From the NCBI GenBank assembly GCA_947475685.1, contig CANJNC010000001.1, positions 109,422 to 173,421 of the forward strand: a stretch of DNA of 64,000 nt, given 5' to 3'. The translations under genes and the position numbers were made by a program. Shown piece after piece: positions 1 through 9,088 of the stretch (position 1 is the first letter of the stretch; every line of letters starts with the position of its first letter). The notes under the pieces are model-generated. The model worked only from the letters and a program-made list of their open reading frames with translations. It was not told the origin of the DNA and did not search any database. Source of the stretch: Comamonadaceae bacterium. GTDB lineage: Bacteria; Pseudomonadota; Gammaproteobacteria; Burkholderiales; Burkholderiaceae_C.

Positions 1-549
1 GATTACAAAACCATCCATTCCAAAGTCAAGGGCATCAAACATCCTTATTTGAATGTGGGTCAAATTTCCGGAGGCACCAACACCAATGTCGTACCAGGCC
101 GAGTCACATTCAAGCTAGACCGTCGGATGATTCCCGAAGAAAACTCCCATGAAGTTGAGGATGCCCTTCGTGAAACGATCACCCAAAGTCTTCACGCCTA
201 CAACCAAGCCAATCCAACGCAAGAACCCGTGGTCTTGGACATCAAACGGCTCCTGTTGGCTGAATCCATGAAGCCCCAAGTGGGTCAAAAGCCACTCATT
301 TCAACCCTTCAAAAACACGCAAGCTCGATCTTTGAAGTTGACATCCCCGTCGTGGGAACGCCCTTGTACACCGATGTTCGACTTTATGCGGCCAACGGTG
401 TTCCTGGCGTTATTTATGGTGCAGGCCCTAAAACGGTGCTGGAATCGCATGCCAAACGCGCTGATGAGCGACTCAAACTCGATGACCTCAAGCGTGCAAC
501 CCGCGTGATCGCCCGAACACTTTATGATTTATTGTCGAATCAGGTCTAA
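1..549 (+). CDS. M20 family metallopeptidase, C-terminal fragment (5' end outside window)
   Basis: The frame is open from the first base, so the gene starts upstream. The visible 182 residues cover the M20 dimerisation domain (GGTNTNVVPGRVTFKLDRR near residues 21-39) and the end of the catalytic domain (VGTPLYTDVRLYA, then GVIYGAGP). This pattern is that of the ArgE/DapE/CPG2 group of zinc amidohydrolases, which cleave N-acyl amino acids or small amide compounds in the cytoplasm. The upstream metal ligands are not in view, so substrate cannot be assigned. It lies 258 bp before an ABC importer on the same strand, so the two may handle one nitrogenous compound, but a hairpin between them argues for separate transcripts. 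Confidence 0.85.
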   Translation, partial: DYKTIHSKVKGIKHPYLNVGQISGGTNTNVVPGRVTFKLDRRMIPEENSHEVEDALRETITQSLHAYNQANPTQEPVVLDIKRLLLAESMKPQVGQKPLISTLQKHASSIFEVDIPVVGTPLYTDVRLYAANGVPGVIYGAGPKTVLESHAKRADERLKLDDLKRATRVIARTLYDLLSNQV

Positions 550-609
550 AAAAATAAAATGCGTCAAATTTAGGGCAAAATTAGAGCAACGCTTTTTTTC
601 AAATCAATT

Positions 610-646
610 CCAAAAAGGTGCGCCTTTTACCCGCGCACCATTTTGG
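610..646. terminator. Extended inverted repeat, probable bidirectional terminator
   Basis: CCAAAA-A-GGTGCGC (610-623), a 9-base loop, then GCGCACC-A-TTTTGG (633-646). The 7-bp GC core is extended by six A/T-rich pairs across one A-A mismatch. The TTTT on the 3' side gives a short U-run. It sits 61 bases after the M20 stop codon. The arms have the wrong orientation for an NtrC site (GGTGC then GCACC), so a terminator is preferred. Confidence 0.5.
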
Positions 647-758
647 TTCATGTTTGGTTGACAAAGATGAGTCACAATGGATTTGAAAAGTAAGGTGGGG
701 GCGACATATCTCTTGGTAGAGTGGCATGATCACCCTGTAGGAGGTGGATAAATTCATT

Positions 759-774
759 GGGCATCGATATTGCT
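759..774 (+). promoter_or_regulatory. Sigma-54 (RpoN)-like -24/-12 promoter for the ABC importer
   Basis: GGGCAT-CGATA-TTGCT matches TGGCAC-N5-TTGCW with mismatches only at the first and sixth positions. The invariant GG and GC are correctly separated by 10 bases. Expected transcription start is about 785, giving a leader of some 22 bases that contains the AAGGAG ribosome site at about 796-801. RpoN promoters need an enhancer-binding activator; no clear activator site was recognised upstream. Confidence 0.5.
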
Positions 775-807
775 TGGAGTATCTATTAATTAACGAAGGA
801 GTTAAAC

Positions 808-1857
808 ATGTTTTTCATAAGTAAACGTCACTTAAAAGTCAGCGCTTTCAGTGCCGCCCTTTGCATTTCAGGCGCACTTTTAAGCGCCCCTAGCTTTGCT
901 CAAAACACCGCCCTTAAATTTCAATTGGACTGGCGTTTCGAGGGGCCTGCCGCTTTGTTCTTGGTGCCTGAAGCCAAAGGCTACTTCAAGGAAGCCAAGC
1001 TTGACGTGACAGTTGATGCAGGAAATGGCTCGGGTGGCACAGTCACTCGCGTCGCTTCTGGCTCCTATGAGCTTGGCTTTGCCGACCTGGCCTCCTTGAT
1101 GGAGTTTCACGCCAACAACCCTGATGCGCCCAATAAACCCATTGCCATCATGATGGTCTACAACAACACGCCTGCCTCTGTCATGGCGTTGAAAAAATCG
1201 GGCATCAAAACACCTGCCGATTTGAATGGTAAAAAATTAGGCGCTCCAGTTTTTGATGCGGGTCGCCGTGCATTCCCAATCTTTGCCAAAGCCAATAACG
1301 TGAACAACGTGGTATGGACTGCAATGGATCCCACACTCAGAGAGACCATGTTGGTTCGCGGAGACATTGATGCCATCACTGGGTTTACGTTCACCTCTCT
1401 TTTGAACATTGAAGCCAGAGGCACCAAGGCCGACGAAGTCGTTGTCCTCCAATACCCTGATTACGGTGTGAAGTTGTATGGCAATGCGGTCATTGCATCA
1501 CCCAAAATTTTAAAAGAGAACCCAGAAGCTGTGAAGGCTTTCTTGAAAGCCTTTGCCAAAGGGGTGAAAGATGTGCTTAAAAATCCCGAGGAAGCCATCC
1601 AAACCGTGAAAGCAAGAGACGGCATTATCAATGTCCCGCTTGAAGTTCGTCGACTGAAATTGGCTCTGGATACGGTGATCAATAGCCCAGACGCAAGAAG
1701 CGAAGGATTTGGTCAAGTCAAAGCACCCAGATTGGCCCTCATGGCCAGCCAAGTTTCAGACGCGTTCAACACCAAAACGCGTGTCAACCCTGACACCATT
1801 TGGAGCTCGGCCTATTTACCAAACGCCAAGGAATTAGACGTTTTACCAAAGAAATAA
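808..1857 (+). CDS. ABC transporter substrate-binding protein, NMT1/THI5-like (SsuA/TauA type)
   Basis: This is a periplasmic solute receptor of 349 residues. A Sec signal peptide (about residues 1-31, ending APSFA-Q) is followed by FQLDWRFEGPAALFLVPEAKGYF, the hallmark of the NMT1/SsuA-like fold (family 9 solute-binding proteins), and by GSGGTVTRVASGSYELGF. The start is set by GAAGGAG eight bases upstream. It heads an operon with an ATPase (the ATG directly follows this stop codon) and a permease. Family members bind sulfonates, nitrate, pyrimidine precursors or similar small compounds. The sigma-54-like promoter favours a nitrogen source, but that is inference. Confidence 0.88.
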   Translation: MFFISKRHLKVSAFSAALCISGALLSAPSFAQNTALKFQLDWRFEGPAALFLVPEAKGYFKEAKLDVTVDAGNGSGGTVTRVASGSYELGFADLASLMEFHANNPDAPNKPIAIMMVYNNTPASVMALKKSGIKTPADLNGKKLGAPVFDAGRRAFPIFAKANNVNNVVWTAMDPTLRETMLVRGDIDAITGFTFTSLLNIEARGTKADEVVVLQYPDYGVKLYGNAVIASPKILKENPEAVKAFLKAFAKGVKDVLKNPEEAIQTVKARDGIINVPLEVRRLKLALDTVINSPDARSEGFGQVKAPRLALMASQVSDAFNTKTRVNPDTIWSSAYLPNAKELDVLPKK

Positions 1858-2682
1858 ATGCCGAACTCTGATTCCAAGCCGTTTGTCACATTTGAAAATG
1901 TCTGGTTGGCCTATAACGAAGAGTTGTTGAGCCAAAATCAATTCGCGGTTGAAGACATCAATTTAAACGTCAAAGACGGTGAGTTCATTGCCATTGTGGG
2001 TCCTTCTGGCTGTGGGAAATCAACCTTCATGAAGCTTACCACTGGGCTAAAGCGCCCCACGAAGGGGCGTATCACCGTTGATGGCAAGGAAGTCACGGGC
2101 CCTTTAAAAATAAGTGGCATGGCCTTTCAAGCATCCTCCTTGCTGCCTTGGAGGACCACACTTGACAATGTGTTGCTGCCGCTTGAAATTGTTGAGCCCT
2201 TCAGGTCTCAATTCAAGCAAAAGAAGTTGGAGTTTGAAGCTCGAGCCATTGCCTTGCTTGAGCGAGTGGGTTTGGGTGGCTATGAGCGAAAGTACCCCTG
2301 GCAACTCTCTGGAGGCATGCAACAACGCGCTAGCATTTGTAGAGCACTCATCCATGAGCCCAAGATGCTTTTGCTAGACGAGCCCTTTGGCGCTTTGGAT
2401 GCATTCACCCGGGAAGAGTTGTGGTGCATTTTAAGAGACCTGTGGACGGAACAAAAATTCAATGTCATTTTAGTCACACACGACCTCAGAGAGTCTGTGT
2501 TTTTGGCCGATACGGTTTACGTGATGTCAAAAAGCCCCGGGCGATTTATCGTCAAAAAAGAGATCGATTTACCAAGGCCGCGTGAGCTGGAGTTGACCTA
2601 CACCGCACACTTCACTGACATCGTCCATGAACTCAGAGGTCACATCGGCGCACTCAAAGGTGCACCGGCAAAAGTCTCTTGA
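1858..2682 (+). CDS. ABC transporter ATP-binding protein (SsuB/TauB/NrtD type)
   Basis: The 274-residue cytoplasmic ATPase couples ATP hydrolysis to import by the adjacent permease. It shows Walker A GPSGCGKST (about residue 49), Q-loop AFQASSLLPWRT, signature LSGGMQQR, Walker B MLLLDEP and the H-loop LVTHD. The MSKSPGRF and LPRPR segment near the C-terminus is typical of the nitrate/sulfonate/taurine subfamily. Its start codon abuts the receptor stop codon, which indicates translational coupling, and its 3' end overlaps the permease start. Confidence 0.92.
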   Translation: MPNSDSKPFVTFENVWLAYNEELLSQNQFAVEDINLNVKDGEFIAIVGPSGCGKSTFMKLTTGLKRPTKGRITVDGKEVTGPLKISGMAFQASSLLPWRTTLDNVLLPLEIVEPFRSQFKQKKLEFEARAIALLERVGLGGYERKYPWQLSGGMQQRASICRALIHEPKMLLLDEPFGALDAFTREELWCILRDLWTEQKFNVILVTHDLRESVFLADTVYVMSKSPGRFIVKKEIDLPRPRELELTYTAHFTDIVHELRGHIGALKGAPAKVS

Positions 2683-3487
2683 AGCCCTAGCCTTTCACCG
2701 ACCCCAAGGAATTATTTTGAGCACTTCCAAGCGATTTGAAAAAAGTTCTCCCTGGATCTTGTTGCTTGTCACGCTTATTTTGTGGCAATTGATTTGTTCC
2801 GTGTTTGCCGTCTCAGAATTTATCTTTCCCAGCCCCTCACGCATTGCATCTCAATTGATTGAATTTCGTGGTGTGGTTGCCGCTCATGCGTGGCGAACCT
2901 ATTGGGTGACCATGGCCGGTTTTGGACTGGCCATTGTGGTGGGTGTTTTACTGGGCTTTGTCATTGGCAGCTCCAGATTGGCCTATACCGCGGTCTATCC
3001 TTTGATGACCGCCTTCAATGCTTTACCCAAAGCAGCCTTTGTCCCGATTTTGGTTGTCTGGTTTGGCATTGGCATAGGGCCGGCTATATTGACTGCTTTT
3101 TTAATCAGTTTTTTCCCCATCATGGTCAATATTGCAACGGGTCTTGCAACGCTTGAACCAGAGCTCGAAGACGTATTGCGAGTCTTGGGTGCAAAAAGAT
3201 GGGATGTCTTGATCAAGGTCGGACTCCCTCGCTCATTGCCCTATTTCTACGCCTCTTTAAAAGTGGCCATCACATTGGCTTTTGTTGGAACGACGGTTTC
3301 AGAAATGACCGCAGCCAACGAGGGGATTGGATATTTATTGATCTCAGCGGGCTCGGCCATGCAAATGGGCTTGGCATTTGGAGGTTTGGTTGTGGTAGGC
3401 GCCATGGCCATGGTCATGTACGAGCTCTTTAGCTATGTCGAAATGCACACCACCGCTTGGGCGCACCGAGGCTCACAAAATCATTGA
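2627..3487 (+). CDS. ABC transporter permease (SsuC/TauC/ThiX type)
   Basis: This is an inner-membrane permease of up to 286 residues with about six hydrophobic segments. The EAA-loop region is seen as ELEDVLRVLGAKRWDVLIKV, the contact site for the ATPase. The ATG used overlaps the ATPase gene by 56 bases. The first 30 residues are polar and unlike the family, so a TTG at 2717 is an alternative start. It completes a receptor-ATPase-permease importer. No dedicated catabolic gene follows, so the substrate is open. Confidence 0.87.
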   Translation: MNSEVTSAHSKVHRQKSLEALAFHRPQGIILSTSKRFEKSSPWILLLVTLILWQLICSVFAVSEFIFPSPSRIASQLIEFRGVVAAHAWRTYWVTMAGFGLAIVVGVLLGFVIGSSRLAYTAVYPLMTAFNALPKAAFVPILVVWFGIGIGPAILTAFLISFFPIMVNIATGLATLEPELEDVLRVLGAKRWDVLIKVGLPRSLPYFYASLKVAITLAFVGTTVSEMTAANEGIGYLLISAGSAMQMGLAFGGLVVVGAMAMVMYELFSYVEMHTTAWAHRGSQNH

Positions 3488-3528
3488 TTTTGCAAAGTAT
3501 TTCTTAATTAGATATACCTCAAGACAGC

Positions 3529-4779
3529 TCACGGTTTGGCTTCAACCGTGGAGACCAATTGATCTCTGTTGTAAAGGGTTTTGAATAAAAAACTCCAAAG
3601 CACCGCAATAAAGACTGTCCCTAGGCCGCCTATAACGACGGCTGGAACTGGACCAAACCATTCTGCGGTTGCACCCGATTCAAATTCCCCCAATTGGTTG
3701 CTTGCTCCCACAAAAACCGTATTGACTGCACTCACACGTCCTCGCATGTTCTCGGGCGTCTCCAACTGAACAATCGTATGCCGGATCACGACACTCACCA
3801 TGTCTGCGCACCCACTGATCAACAAAGCGATTAAAGACAGTACAAAGTTCTCTGACAAAGCAAACACAAAGGTTGCAATCCCAAACACAGCAATCGAGCC
3901 AAACAAATAGCGTCCGACCTTACCCTTGAGTGGCCACCTCGTTAAATACAATGAGATCATCAAAGCGCCTACTGCGGGTGCAGCCCTTAACAAACCAAGC
4001 CCCAAGGGTCCTGTGTGCAAAATATCTTTTGCATATATAGGCAGCAATGCAGTTGCACCACCCAACAAAACGGCGAACAAGTCTAAAGTAATGGAGCCCA
4101 AGATGACTTTGTTTCTCCAAACATACACAACACCGGCCAAGACAGACTCCATGGTCACCGAGTCACCTTCTTGCATGGGTTGTTGGTTTGAGCGCAACCT
4201 CAACAACCAAAAGGCTGACACGGCATACAAGATCAAACATGCGATGTAAACACTGGTCGCATTGATTGCAAATAACAAGCCACCGATCGCTGGTCCTGCC
4301 ATCACGCTTGCCTGATAGCCCATCGAGTTCAGCGCCATGGCGCGTGGCAGATGATGCGTCTCAACCAATGTCGGAAGAATGGCTTGTTGAGCAGGATTTT
4401 GAAATGCTCGAACAATGCCGAGCACCAAAGATACAAACAATAAAAAGTCCCTTGTCAACGCGTCTTGACCTAATGCCAAGACCACGCCCAAGACCACCAC
4501 AGCTTGCAAAAACCAGGTAATCATCACAATATTTTTTCTGACAAACCGATCGGCCACATGACCTGCCAAAAGACTCAGCACCAAAGCTGGACAAAATTGA
4601 TACAAGCCCACCAAACCCAGGTCCCAAGCGCTGGAGGTCAAATCGTACATTTGCCATGCCAAGGCCACCATCAACATCTGAGATGCCACGCCAGCACCTA
4701 TTCTGGACAACCAGAAGCGAACAAAAGACTTGTTGGCAAACAAATCTTTAAGATCAGAGGACGCAGTGTGCTGATTCAA
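3529..4779 (-). CDS. MFS transporter, EntS-like exporter family
   Basis: This 416-residue protein has about twelve hydrophobic segments. It carries the MFS loop motif AGHVADRFVRKN (about residues 73-84) and the N-terminal FANKSFVRFWLSRIGAGVASQM stretch in the style of the EntS/MFS_3 group, which contains enterobactin and macrolide-type efflux proteins. C-terminal helices include ISGCADMVSVVIR and MRGRVSAVNTVF, also typical of the group. The gene is convergent with the ABC operon and upstream of no obvious biosynthetic cluster, so the exported substrate cannot be named. The final eight residues are polar and cytoplasmic. Confidence 0.85.
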   Translation of the reverse strand: MNQHTASSDLKDLFANKSFVRFWLSRIGAGVASQMLMVALAWQMYDLTSSAWDLGLVGLYQFCPALVLSLLAGHVADRFVRKNIVMITWFLQAVVVLGVVLALGQDALTRDFLLFVSLVLGIVRAFQNPAQQAILPTLVETHHLPRAMALNSMGYQASVMAGPAIGGLLFAINATSVYIACLILYAVSAFWLLRLRSNQQPMQEGDSVTMESVLAGVVYVWRNKVILGSITLDLFAVLLGGATALLPIYAKDILHTGPLGLGLLRAAPAVGALMISLYLTRWPLKGKVGRYLFGSIAVFGIATFVFALSENFVLSLIALLISGCADMVSVVIRHTIVQLETPENMRGRVSAVNTVFVGASNQLGEFESGATAEWFGPVPAVVIGGLGTVFIAVLWSFLFKTLYNRDQLVSTVEAKP

Positions 4780-4877
4780 AGCAAATAGGAAAAACGGTAA
4801 GGGCGAGAATATATGTTGAGGTCAATCACGTGAGGACCTCTGACGCAACATGGTAGGGTATTTGAAAATGCTCTGTT

Positions 4878-5852
4878 TTATCGAACACGTTCCTTGTTCA
4901 CTAGTGTACCCCATAGCCTTTTCAGGCCCAGCCACTGCTGCTCCCAAAAACCATCCCCATATGAAACGCCGTCCATGACCTGATCCCTGATCCCTGTAGG
5001 CTCGCAATGATCACTGAAATTCGCTGTCCCAAACGCAATATCCCACCAAGGCAACAAAACACCAAAATTATGCCCCCCCAGCGAACCTCCACTGAACTCA
5101 TGTCCAACTCCAACGGCATGGTGCGTTCTGTGAAATCGGGGACTGACCCACAGCTTTTCAATGACGCCCCACCACCTTAAATCAATGTTGGCATGCTGAA
5201 TACTTTCAAACAATCTTGAAACCACAATCAAACCGACAAATTGACCGGGTTGAATCCCAATCAAAGCTGCAAAAAAAACAGCCAACAAAGCCAAGATGAC
5301 ATCATCAAGTAAATGCCCCCTGCTGTCGGTCCAATACGTCATGCTTCTTTGCGAGTGATGCAACGAATGCAATGCCCACCATGCTGGAATTTGATGCTGT
5401 GCGCGATGTATCCAATAATTAAAAAAGTCCAATACCACGAGATACGCTAAAAAACTCATCACCGGGTGATCAGCCAACGACGGTATCAACTGCTCCAGAT
5501 GAAAGGTAGGCACCCCAGCCGTTCGCAAGGAACCCCAAACAAAATCAATGGGAATAGAAAACAACAAAAAGAAAAAAAGTCTGAATATACCCATGGTTTG
5601 AATGAAGGTATAAATCACATCCACGCGAACACTTCTTTGTTCTTGATCTTTTTCAAGCGCAAAGAACTTCTCCAGCGGCCGAATCAAGGCCAACATGATG
5701 GCAATTTGCAATAACCCGAGTAGGAACCATTCACTGGCCGTATAAGCATCCTCGGCCAAATTAACCCAACCGCAAGCAAACAGCAAAGGCTGAATCAGGC
5801 CTTCAAAAATAAGGCCATTGAGCTTTTCAAATGTATCCATTAAATAATCCAT
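4878..5852 (-). CDS. Sterol desaturase / fatty acid hydroxylase superfamily protein
   Basis: This is a 324-residue integral membrane di-iron protein. The histidine clusters that bind the iron pair are visible: HRAQH (about 163), HSLHH (about 177) and RTHH with a following H (about 240-246). At least four hydrophobic segments precede and surround them. Family members hydroxylate or desaturate lipids, carotenoids or hopanoid-like compounds. The substrate is unknown here. Seven bases separate it from the polysaccharide deacetylase upstream on the same strand, so the two are probably co-transcribed, which suggests an envelope role. Confidence 0.85.
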   Translation of the reverse strand: MDYLMDTFEKLNGLIFEGLIQPLLFACGWVNLAEDAYTASEWFLLGLLQIAIMLALIRPLEKFFALEKDQEQRSVRVDVIYTFIQTMGIFRLFFFLLFSIPIDFVWGSLRTAGVPTFHLEQLIPSLADHPVMSFLAYLVVLDFFNYWIHRAQHQIPAWWALHSLHHSQRSMTYWTDSRGHLLDDVILALLAVFFAALIGIQPGQFVGLIVVSRLFESIQHANIDLRWWGVIEKLWVSPRFHRTHHAVGVGHEFSGGSLGGHNFGVLLPWWDIAFGTANFSDHCEPTGIRDQVMDGVSYGDGFWEQQWLGLKRLWGTLVNKERVR

Positions 5853-5859
5853 CTCACTC

Positions 5860-6714
5860 CTATTGAACAGAATGTTTAGATATCCAAGCAGCGTAATGTG
5901 GATGTGTATCTAAAGTCTTGAAACAAAAACCTTTGTCCTTCAGACCCACAATCAAGGGCTCCAATACACCTGTTGCCCAAGGATCTGTTCTGGACCAAAT
6001 TCCCAGATGGGCCATCAAAATGTCCCCAGTTTTGATGCTGGACAAGGCCTTTTTTAATAGCATCTGATTGGGAAACTGATCGCTTGAAAGCTCATCTCCT
6101 AAAAAACCTGCTTGGCTCCATGAGACATGCAAAAAACCACACGACTTGCTGGCAGCCAAAAGAGCGGGGGATACTTTGCCACCAGGTGCCCGAAACAAAG
6201 GCAAGGGCTCTTTGGAGGTGATTGTTTTGATTCTTTCATTGGCATCTTGAATCTCTTGGCAGTACTCTTTTGAGCTCCAAAGTAACTTCTGACCTTTCAT
6301 CGACCCCGCACTGGGTTTGACCCAAAAGCGCATACCCTCTTGCGATTTTGAGTGCTCACTCACATCAGACACCCAATAAACATGGTTCAAGGTGTGAGAA
6401 GCAAAGGAATGACCTTCTTGGGCTCTTTCTTGCCACCACTTCTGCCAATACACACCCAAAGTCCCGTCTCCTTCTTGAGTCAATTCATTGGCCACAAAAA
6501 AAGTCACTTTGACCCCATGCCGATTTAAAACCTGTGCAATAAAGGGAGCGACTCCCATGTGGCCAGTGTCAAAGGTCAAGTACAGAGGCTTTGAGCACGA
6601 AGGACTTGGAGTCAAAGGCGCACTTTGTAAGTCTCCACCCCAAAGCAGCCATAAAACTGCCATGAAGCCAAAAGACTTGGCCCATTTGGACACCAAAGAA
6701 GTATTTGATCTCAT
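5860..6714 (-). CDS. Polysaccharide deacetylase (NodB homology, CE4 family), exported
   Basis: The 284-residue protein has an N-terminal hydrophobic leader (about residues 12-32). The NodB domain begins with LYLTFDTGHMG (motif 1; the usual second aspartate of TFDDG is replaced by threonine), followed by SHTLNH (motif 2, zinc histidines), FRAPGG (motif 3), and ILMAHLG (motif 5-like). These enzymes remove acetyl groups from cell-wall or extracellular glycans. The D-to-T change leaves the zinc-binding aspartate intact, so activity remains plausible. It lies between the sterol-desaturase-like gene and a beta-propeller gene, all on the - strand. Confidence 0.82.
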   Translation of the reverse strand: MRSNTSLVSKWAKSFGFMAVLWLLWGGDLQSAPLTPSPSCSKPLYLTFDTGHMGVAPFIAQVLNRHGVKVTFFVANELTQEGDGTLGVYWQKWWQERAQEGHSFASHTLNHVYWVSDVSEHSKSQEGMRFWVKPSAGSMKGQKLLWSSKEYCQEIQDANERIKTITSKEPLPLFRAPGGKVSPALLAASKSCGFLHVSWSQAGFLGDELSSDQFPNQMLLKKALSSIKTGDILMAHLGIWSRTDPWATGVLEPLIVGLKDKGFCFKTLDTHPHYAAWISKHSVQ

Positions 6715-6726
6715 GCTAATCGCAAC

Positions 6727-7698
6727 TCATTGGCGCTTTGCATGATCAAGTGTCCATACGCCATGAGGGGATCTGCCCACATTGACTTGCTTGGTCAACG
6801 CACCGCTTTGGATGTCAATGATGGACACCTTCTTGATCCAACGTGAGGAGACCATCAAGGTTTTCATATCAGCAGAAACTTCCATGCAGTCAGGACCTCC
6901 TGGCGCATTGAATTGAGAAACAACCGATAAAGTTTGCAAATCAATTTTGCTGATTGTATTGGCCACTCGGTTGCTGACAAATACATGTCGCCCATCTCCA
7001 AGCGCTCTAAATGCATGTGCCCCTTCTCCAGTCGGGATGGACTTAGTCAATTGTGCGGTCTCCTTAGAAACATCGAAGACTTGCACCTCCCGCCCACCGG
7101 TCAACGCAACCAATAGAAATTTATCATCACTGGTGCCAAAAACATCGGCGGGAGTTGAACCCGTTTTCACTCTCCATTTGATTTTCTGGGTCGATAAATC
7201 CATGGCAATCAACTCGTCACTGTCTTGCATGGTTGAATAAACGACCGTGCTTTTGGAGTCAATCCATAAATGACTGGGGGTCTTTGAAGATGGGACGCGC
7301 TTGATGAGTTTGAGCTCCTCAGAGTTCCACTGATAGATATCAATGTGATTCAAACGATTTCCTACAGTTACAAGCCACTTCATGTCAGGAGAAAACCTCA
7401 AATGATAAGGGTCCAACGTTCCTTTGATCACCCTTTGCACTTCAGCGGTTTTGGGATCAATGAAGGTGAGTGAGTCACCCCCAGCATTGGCTACGATCAC
7501 CGAACGCTCATCGGGAGTCATATAAAAATGATGGGGCTCTTTGCCCGTGGGAATCAACTTGGTGACTCGCCAGGTCAAGGGGTCAATGACGCTGACAGTG
7601 GCATCCAAGGAATTCAAGCCAAAGACTGGGTTCGCCGCAAAGCCAGTGTCACACAAAGCTGCAGCGCATAAAAAAACAAGCCATTTAAAGTTCAACAT
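6727..7698 (-). CDS. YncE-like beta-propeller protein, exported
   Basis: From the ATG at 7698 the product has 323 residues, beginning with a signal peptide (MLNFKWLVFLCAAALC...GFAA). The open frame reaches back to 7920, overlapping the upstream gene, so the start was chosen for the leader; an ATG at 7725 is an alternative. Repeats of about 40 residues with patterns such as TPDERSVIVANAGGDSLTFID and GDGRHVFVSNRVANTISKID make a seven-bladed YncE/YVTN-type propeller. These proteins are periplasmic and mostly of unknown function. The short distance to the deacetylase gene suggests one transcript. Confidence 0.78.
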   Translation of the reverse strand: MLNFKWLVFLCAAALCDTGFAANPVFGLNSLDATVSVIDPLTWRVTKLIPTGKEPHHFYMTPDERSVIVANAGGDSLTFIDPKTAEVQRVIKGTLDPYHLRFSPDMKWLVTVGNRLNHIDIYQWNSEELKLIKRVPSSKTPSHLWIDSKSTVVYSTMQDSDELIAMDLSTQKIKWRVKTGSTPADVFGTSDDKFLLVALTGGREVQVFDVSKETAQLTKSIPTGEGAHAFRALGDGRHVFVSNRVANTISKIDLQTLSVVSQFNAPGGPDCMEVSADMKTLMVSSRWIKKVSIIDIQSGALTKQVNVGRSPHGVWTLDHAKRQ

Positions 7699-7868
7699 TT
7701 TTAGGGCACGAAAGTCGTTGCGCATTGAGAGAGATTTTGAAAAATAAATCCATGCTTTGAGTTTAAAGTATTTCTCAACAAAATACCTTCTCCATGAGGG
7801 TTTAAAGCTTATTTCTTGATGCAATCTAAGTGCTTGATCACCTAAACGATACACTTGAGCAAAGCACT

Positions 7869-8612
7869 TCAATTGGAGCTTTGAGCGTCCAACAATTCTT
7901 GCGCTGTCATCATTCGCCACTGCCCAGGCAATAAATCCCCAGGCAATTGGAGTTTTCCCATTTGCGATCGATGCAAACCCACAACCAAATGCCCAACCGC
8001 TGCAAGCATGCGTTTGACTTGGTGATATTTGCCTTGCGTAAGGGTCATGCGCATGGACCGCTCACCCAAAAGCTCACAATGTTCAGCTTTCACAGGTTTT
8101 GGGGAATCGTTCAAAACAACACCCAAAAGCAACTTGTCCAAATCCTTTTGAGCCAGGACATCTTCAGTCACAATGTCATAAATTTTTGGAACATGGTGCT
8201 TGGGAGATGAAAGTCGATGAATGAGGGGGCCGTCATCCGTCAAAAGTAAGAGCCCGGTGGTGTCTTGATCCAAACGACCCACGGCTTGAACGCCTTGAAT
8301 AGAGGACTTTTGAGGCCTGTTTCTTAAAGGGGCAGGCAACAAGGTGTAAATACTTGGCCATGACGAGGGCTTTTGAGAGCATTCCGTGCCACTTGGTTTG
8401 TGCAGCATCACATACGCCCTGTCCCAGAAGTACCACTGCTTAGATTGAACGACGTAAGGAAATCCTGTTCGAACCTCAAAGGACTGCCACGGATCAGAGC
8501 AAACACTTGACGCACCGATGCTGCCAATTTCAATCAGCCCATGTTGTATCAATCCTTGGCAAATACGTCGTGTTCCAAAGCCTTGAGAAAACAACAAGTC
8601 TTGAAGTTGCAT
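7869..8612 (-). CDS. 16S rRNA pseudouridine synthase, RsuA family
   Basis: From the ATG at 8612 the protein has 247 residues. An N-terminal S4 RNA-binding domain (MQLQDLLFSQGFGTRR) is followed by the catalytic domain with VGRLDQDTTGLLLLTDDG, where the second aspartate is the nucleophile, and by the GKYHQVKRMLAAVGHLVVGL motif. The RsuA/RluB/E/F group isomerises single uridines in rRNA; RsuA acts on U516 of 16S rRNA. An in-frame extension to 8735 lacks homology. The 3' end precedes the propeller gene start by 170 bases. The exact target uridine is inferred from family only. Confidence 0.82.
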   Translation of the reverse strand: MQLQDLLFSQGFGTRRICQGLIQHGLIEIGSIGASSVCSDPWQSFEVRTGFPYVVQSKQWYFWDRAYVMLHKPSGTECSQKPSSWPSIYTLLPAPLRNRPQKSSIQGVQAVGRLDQDTTGLLLLTDDGPLIHRLSSPKHHVPKIYDIVTEDVLAQKDLDKLLLGVVLNDSPKPVKAEHCELLGERSMRMTLTQGKYHQVKRMLAAVGHLVVGLHRSQMGKLQLPGDLLPGQWRMMTAQELLDAQSSN

Positions 8613-9088
8613 GGTTCGTTCAATAAAAAAATAGTCGGCCAAAGAAAATTTCTGGTTTTCCCTGAATCCCTTACAGATTGTACCCTCTCGCCACGAGGGC
8701 CGATCATCCAAGGTGAGCGTGCTGCGCCGAGGCATTTGTATTTGAAAGTGCCCATATCACCCCATCAAAGACACCCTTGTCCTCTAGACTCAAAGAGCCA
8801 CGTCAAAGGATTCTGTCTCACGGGAGTGGATGGGGGTAAAAGATGGCACCAACTGTCTTGAAAGAGATGCTCAAAAAAATTTAACACCTGGGGCCTTCCT
8901 TATTCAATTCCTAAGGAACTTTTGCTGGGCATTGAAGCCTGCGGTGATGCAGCGGTCAATGGGCTCAACCTTTTAAAAGCGATGAATGCAACGACTGCTT
9001 TATTTCACGCCAATAATTTAGACCACGCTTGACGCCACCCTGAAAGTTGCCTAGGGTGGGGAATGCGATCACAGGTGTTCAACTTTAA
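8613..9088. other. Intergenic stretch without a recognised gene
   Basis: No convincing gene was found. A 7-bp inverted repeat (CCACCCT 9035-9041, AGGGTGG 9053-9059) lies just after the universal stress protein gene but lacks a U-run on either side. A short + strand frame ending at 9032 contains IEACGDAA, weakly reminiscent of IS110 transposases, and was not accepted. Confidence 0.4.

Noticed and set aside
617..639. GGTGCGC...GCGCACC as an NtrC site
   Set aside because: The half-sites point outward compared with the NtrC palindrome; a terminator hairpin explains the sequence better.
8886..9032. A + strand frame with IEACGDAAVNGL, like the start of an IS110 transposase
   Set aside because: The similarity covers about ten residues and the next conserved part is missing. 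No other IS110 feature is nearby.
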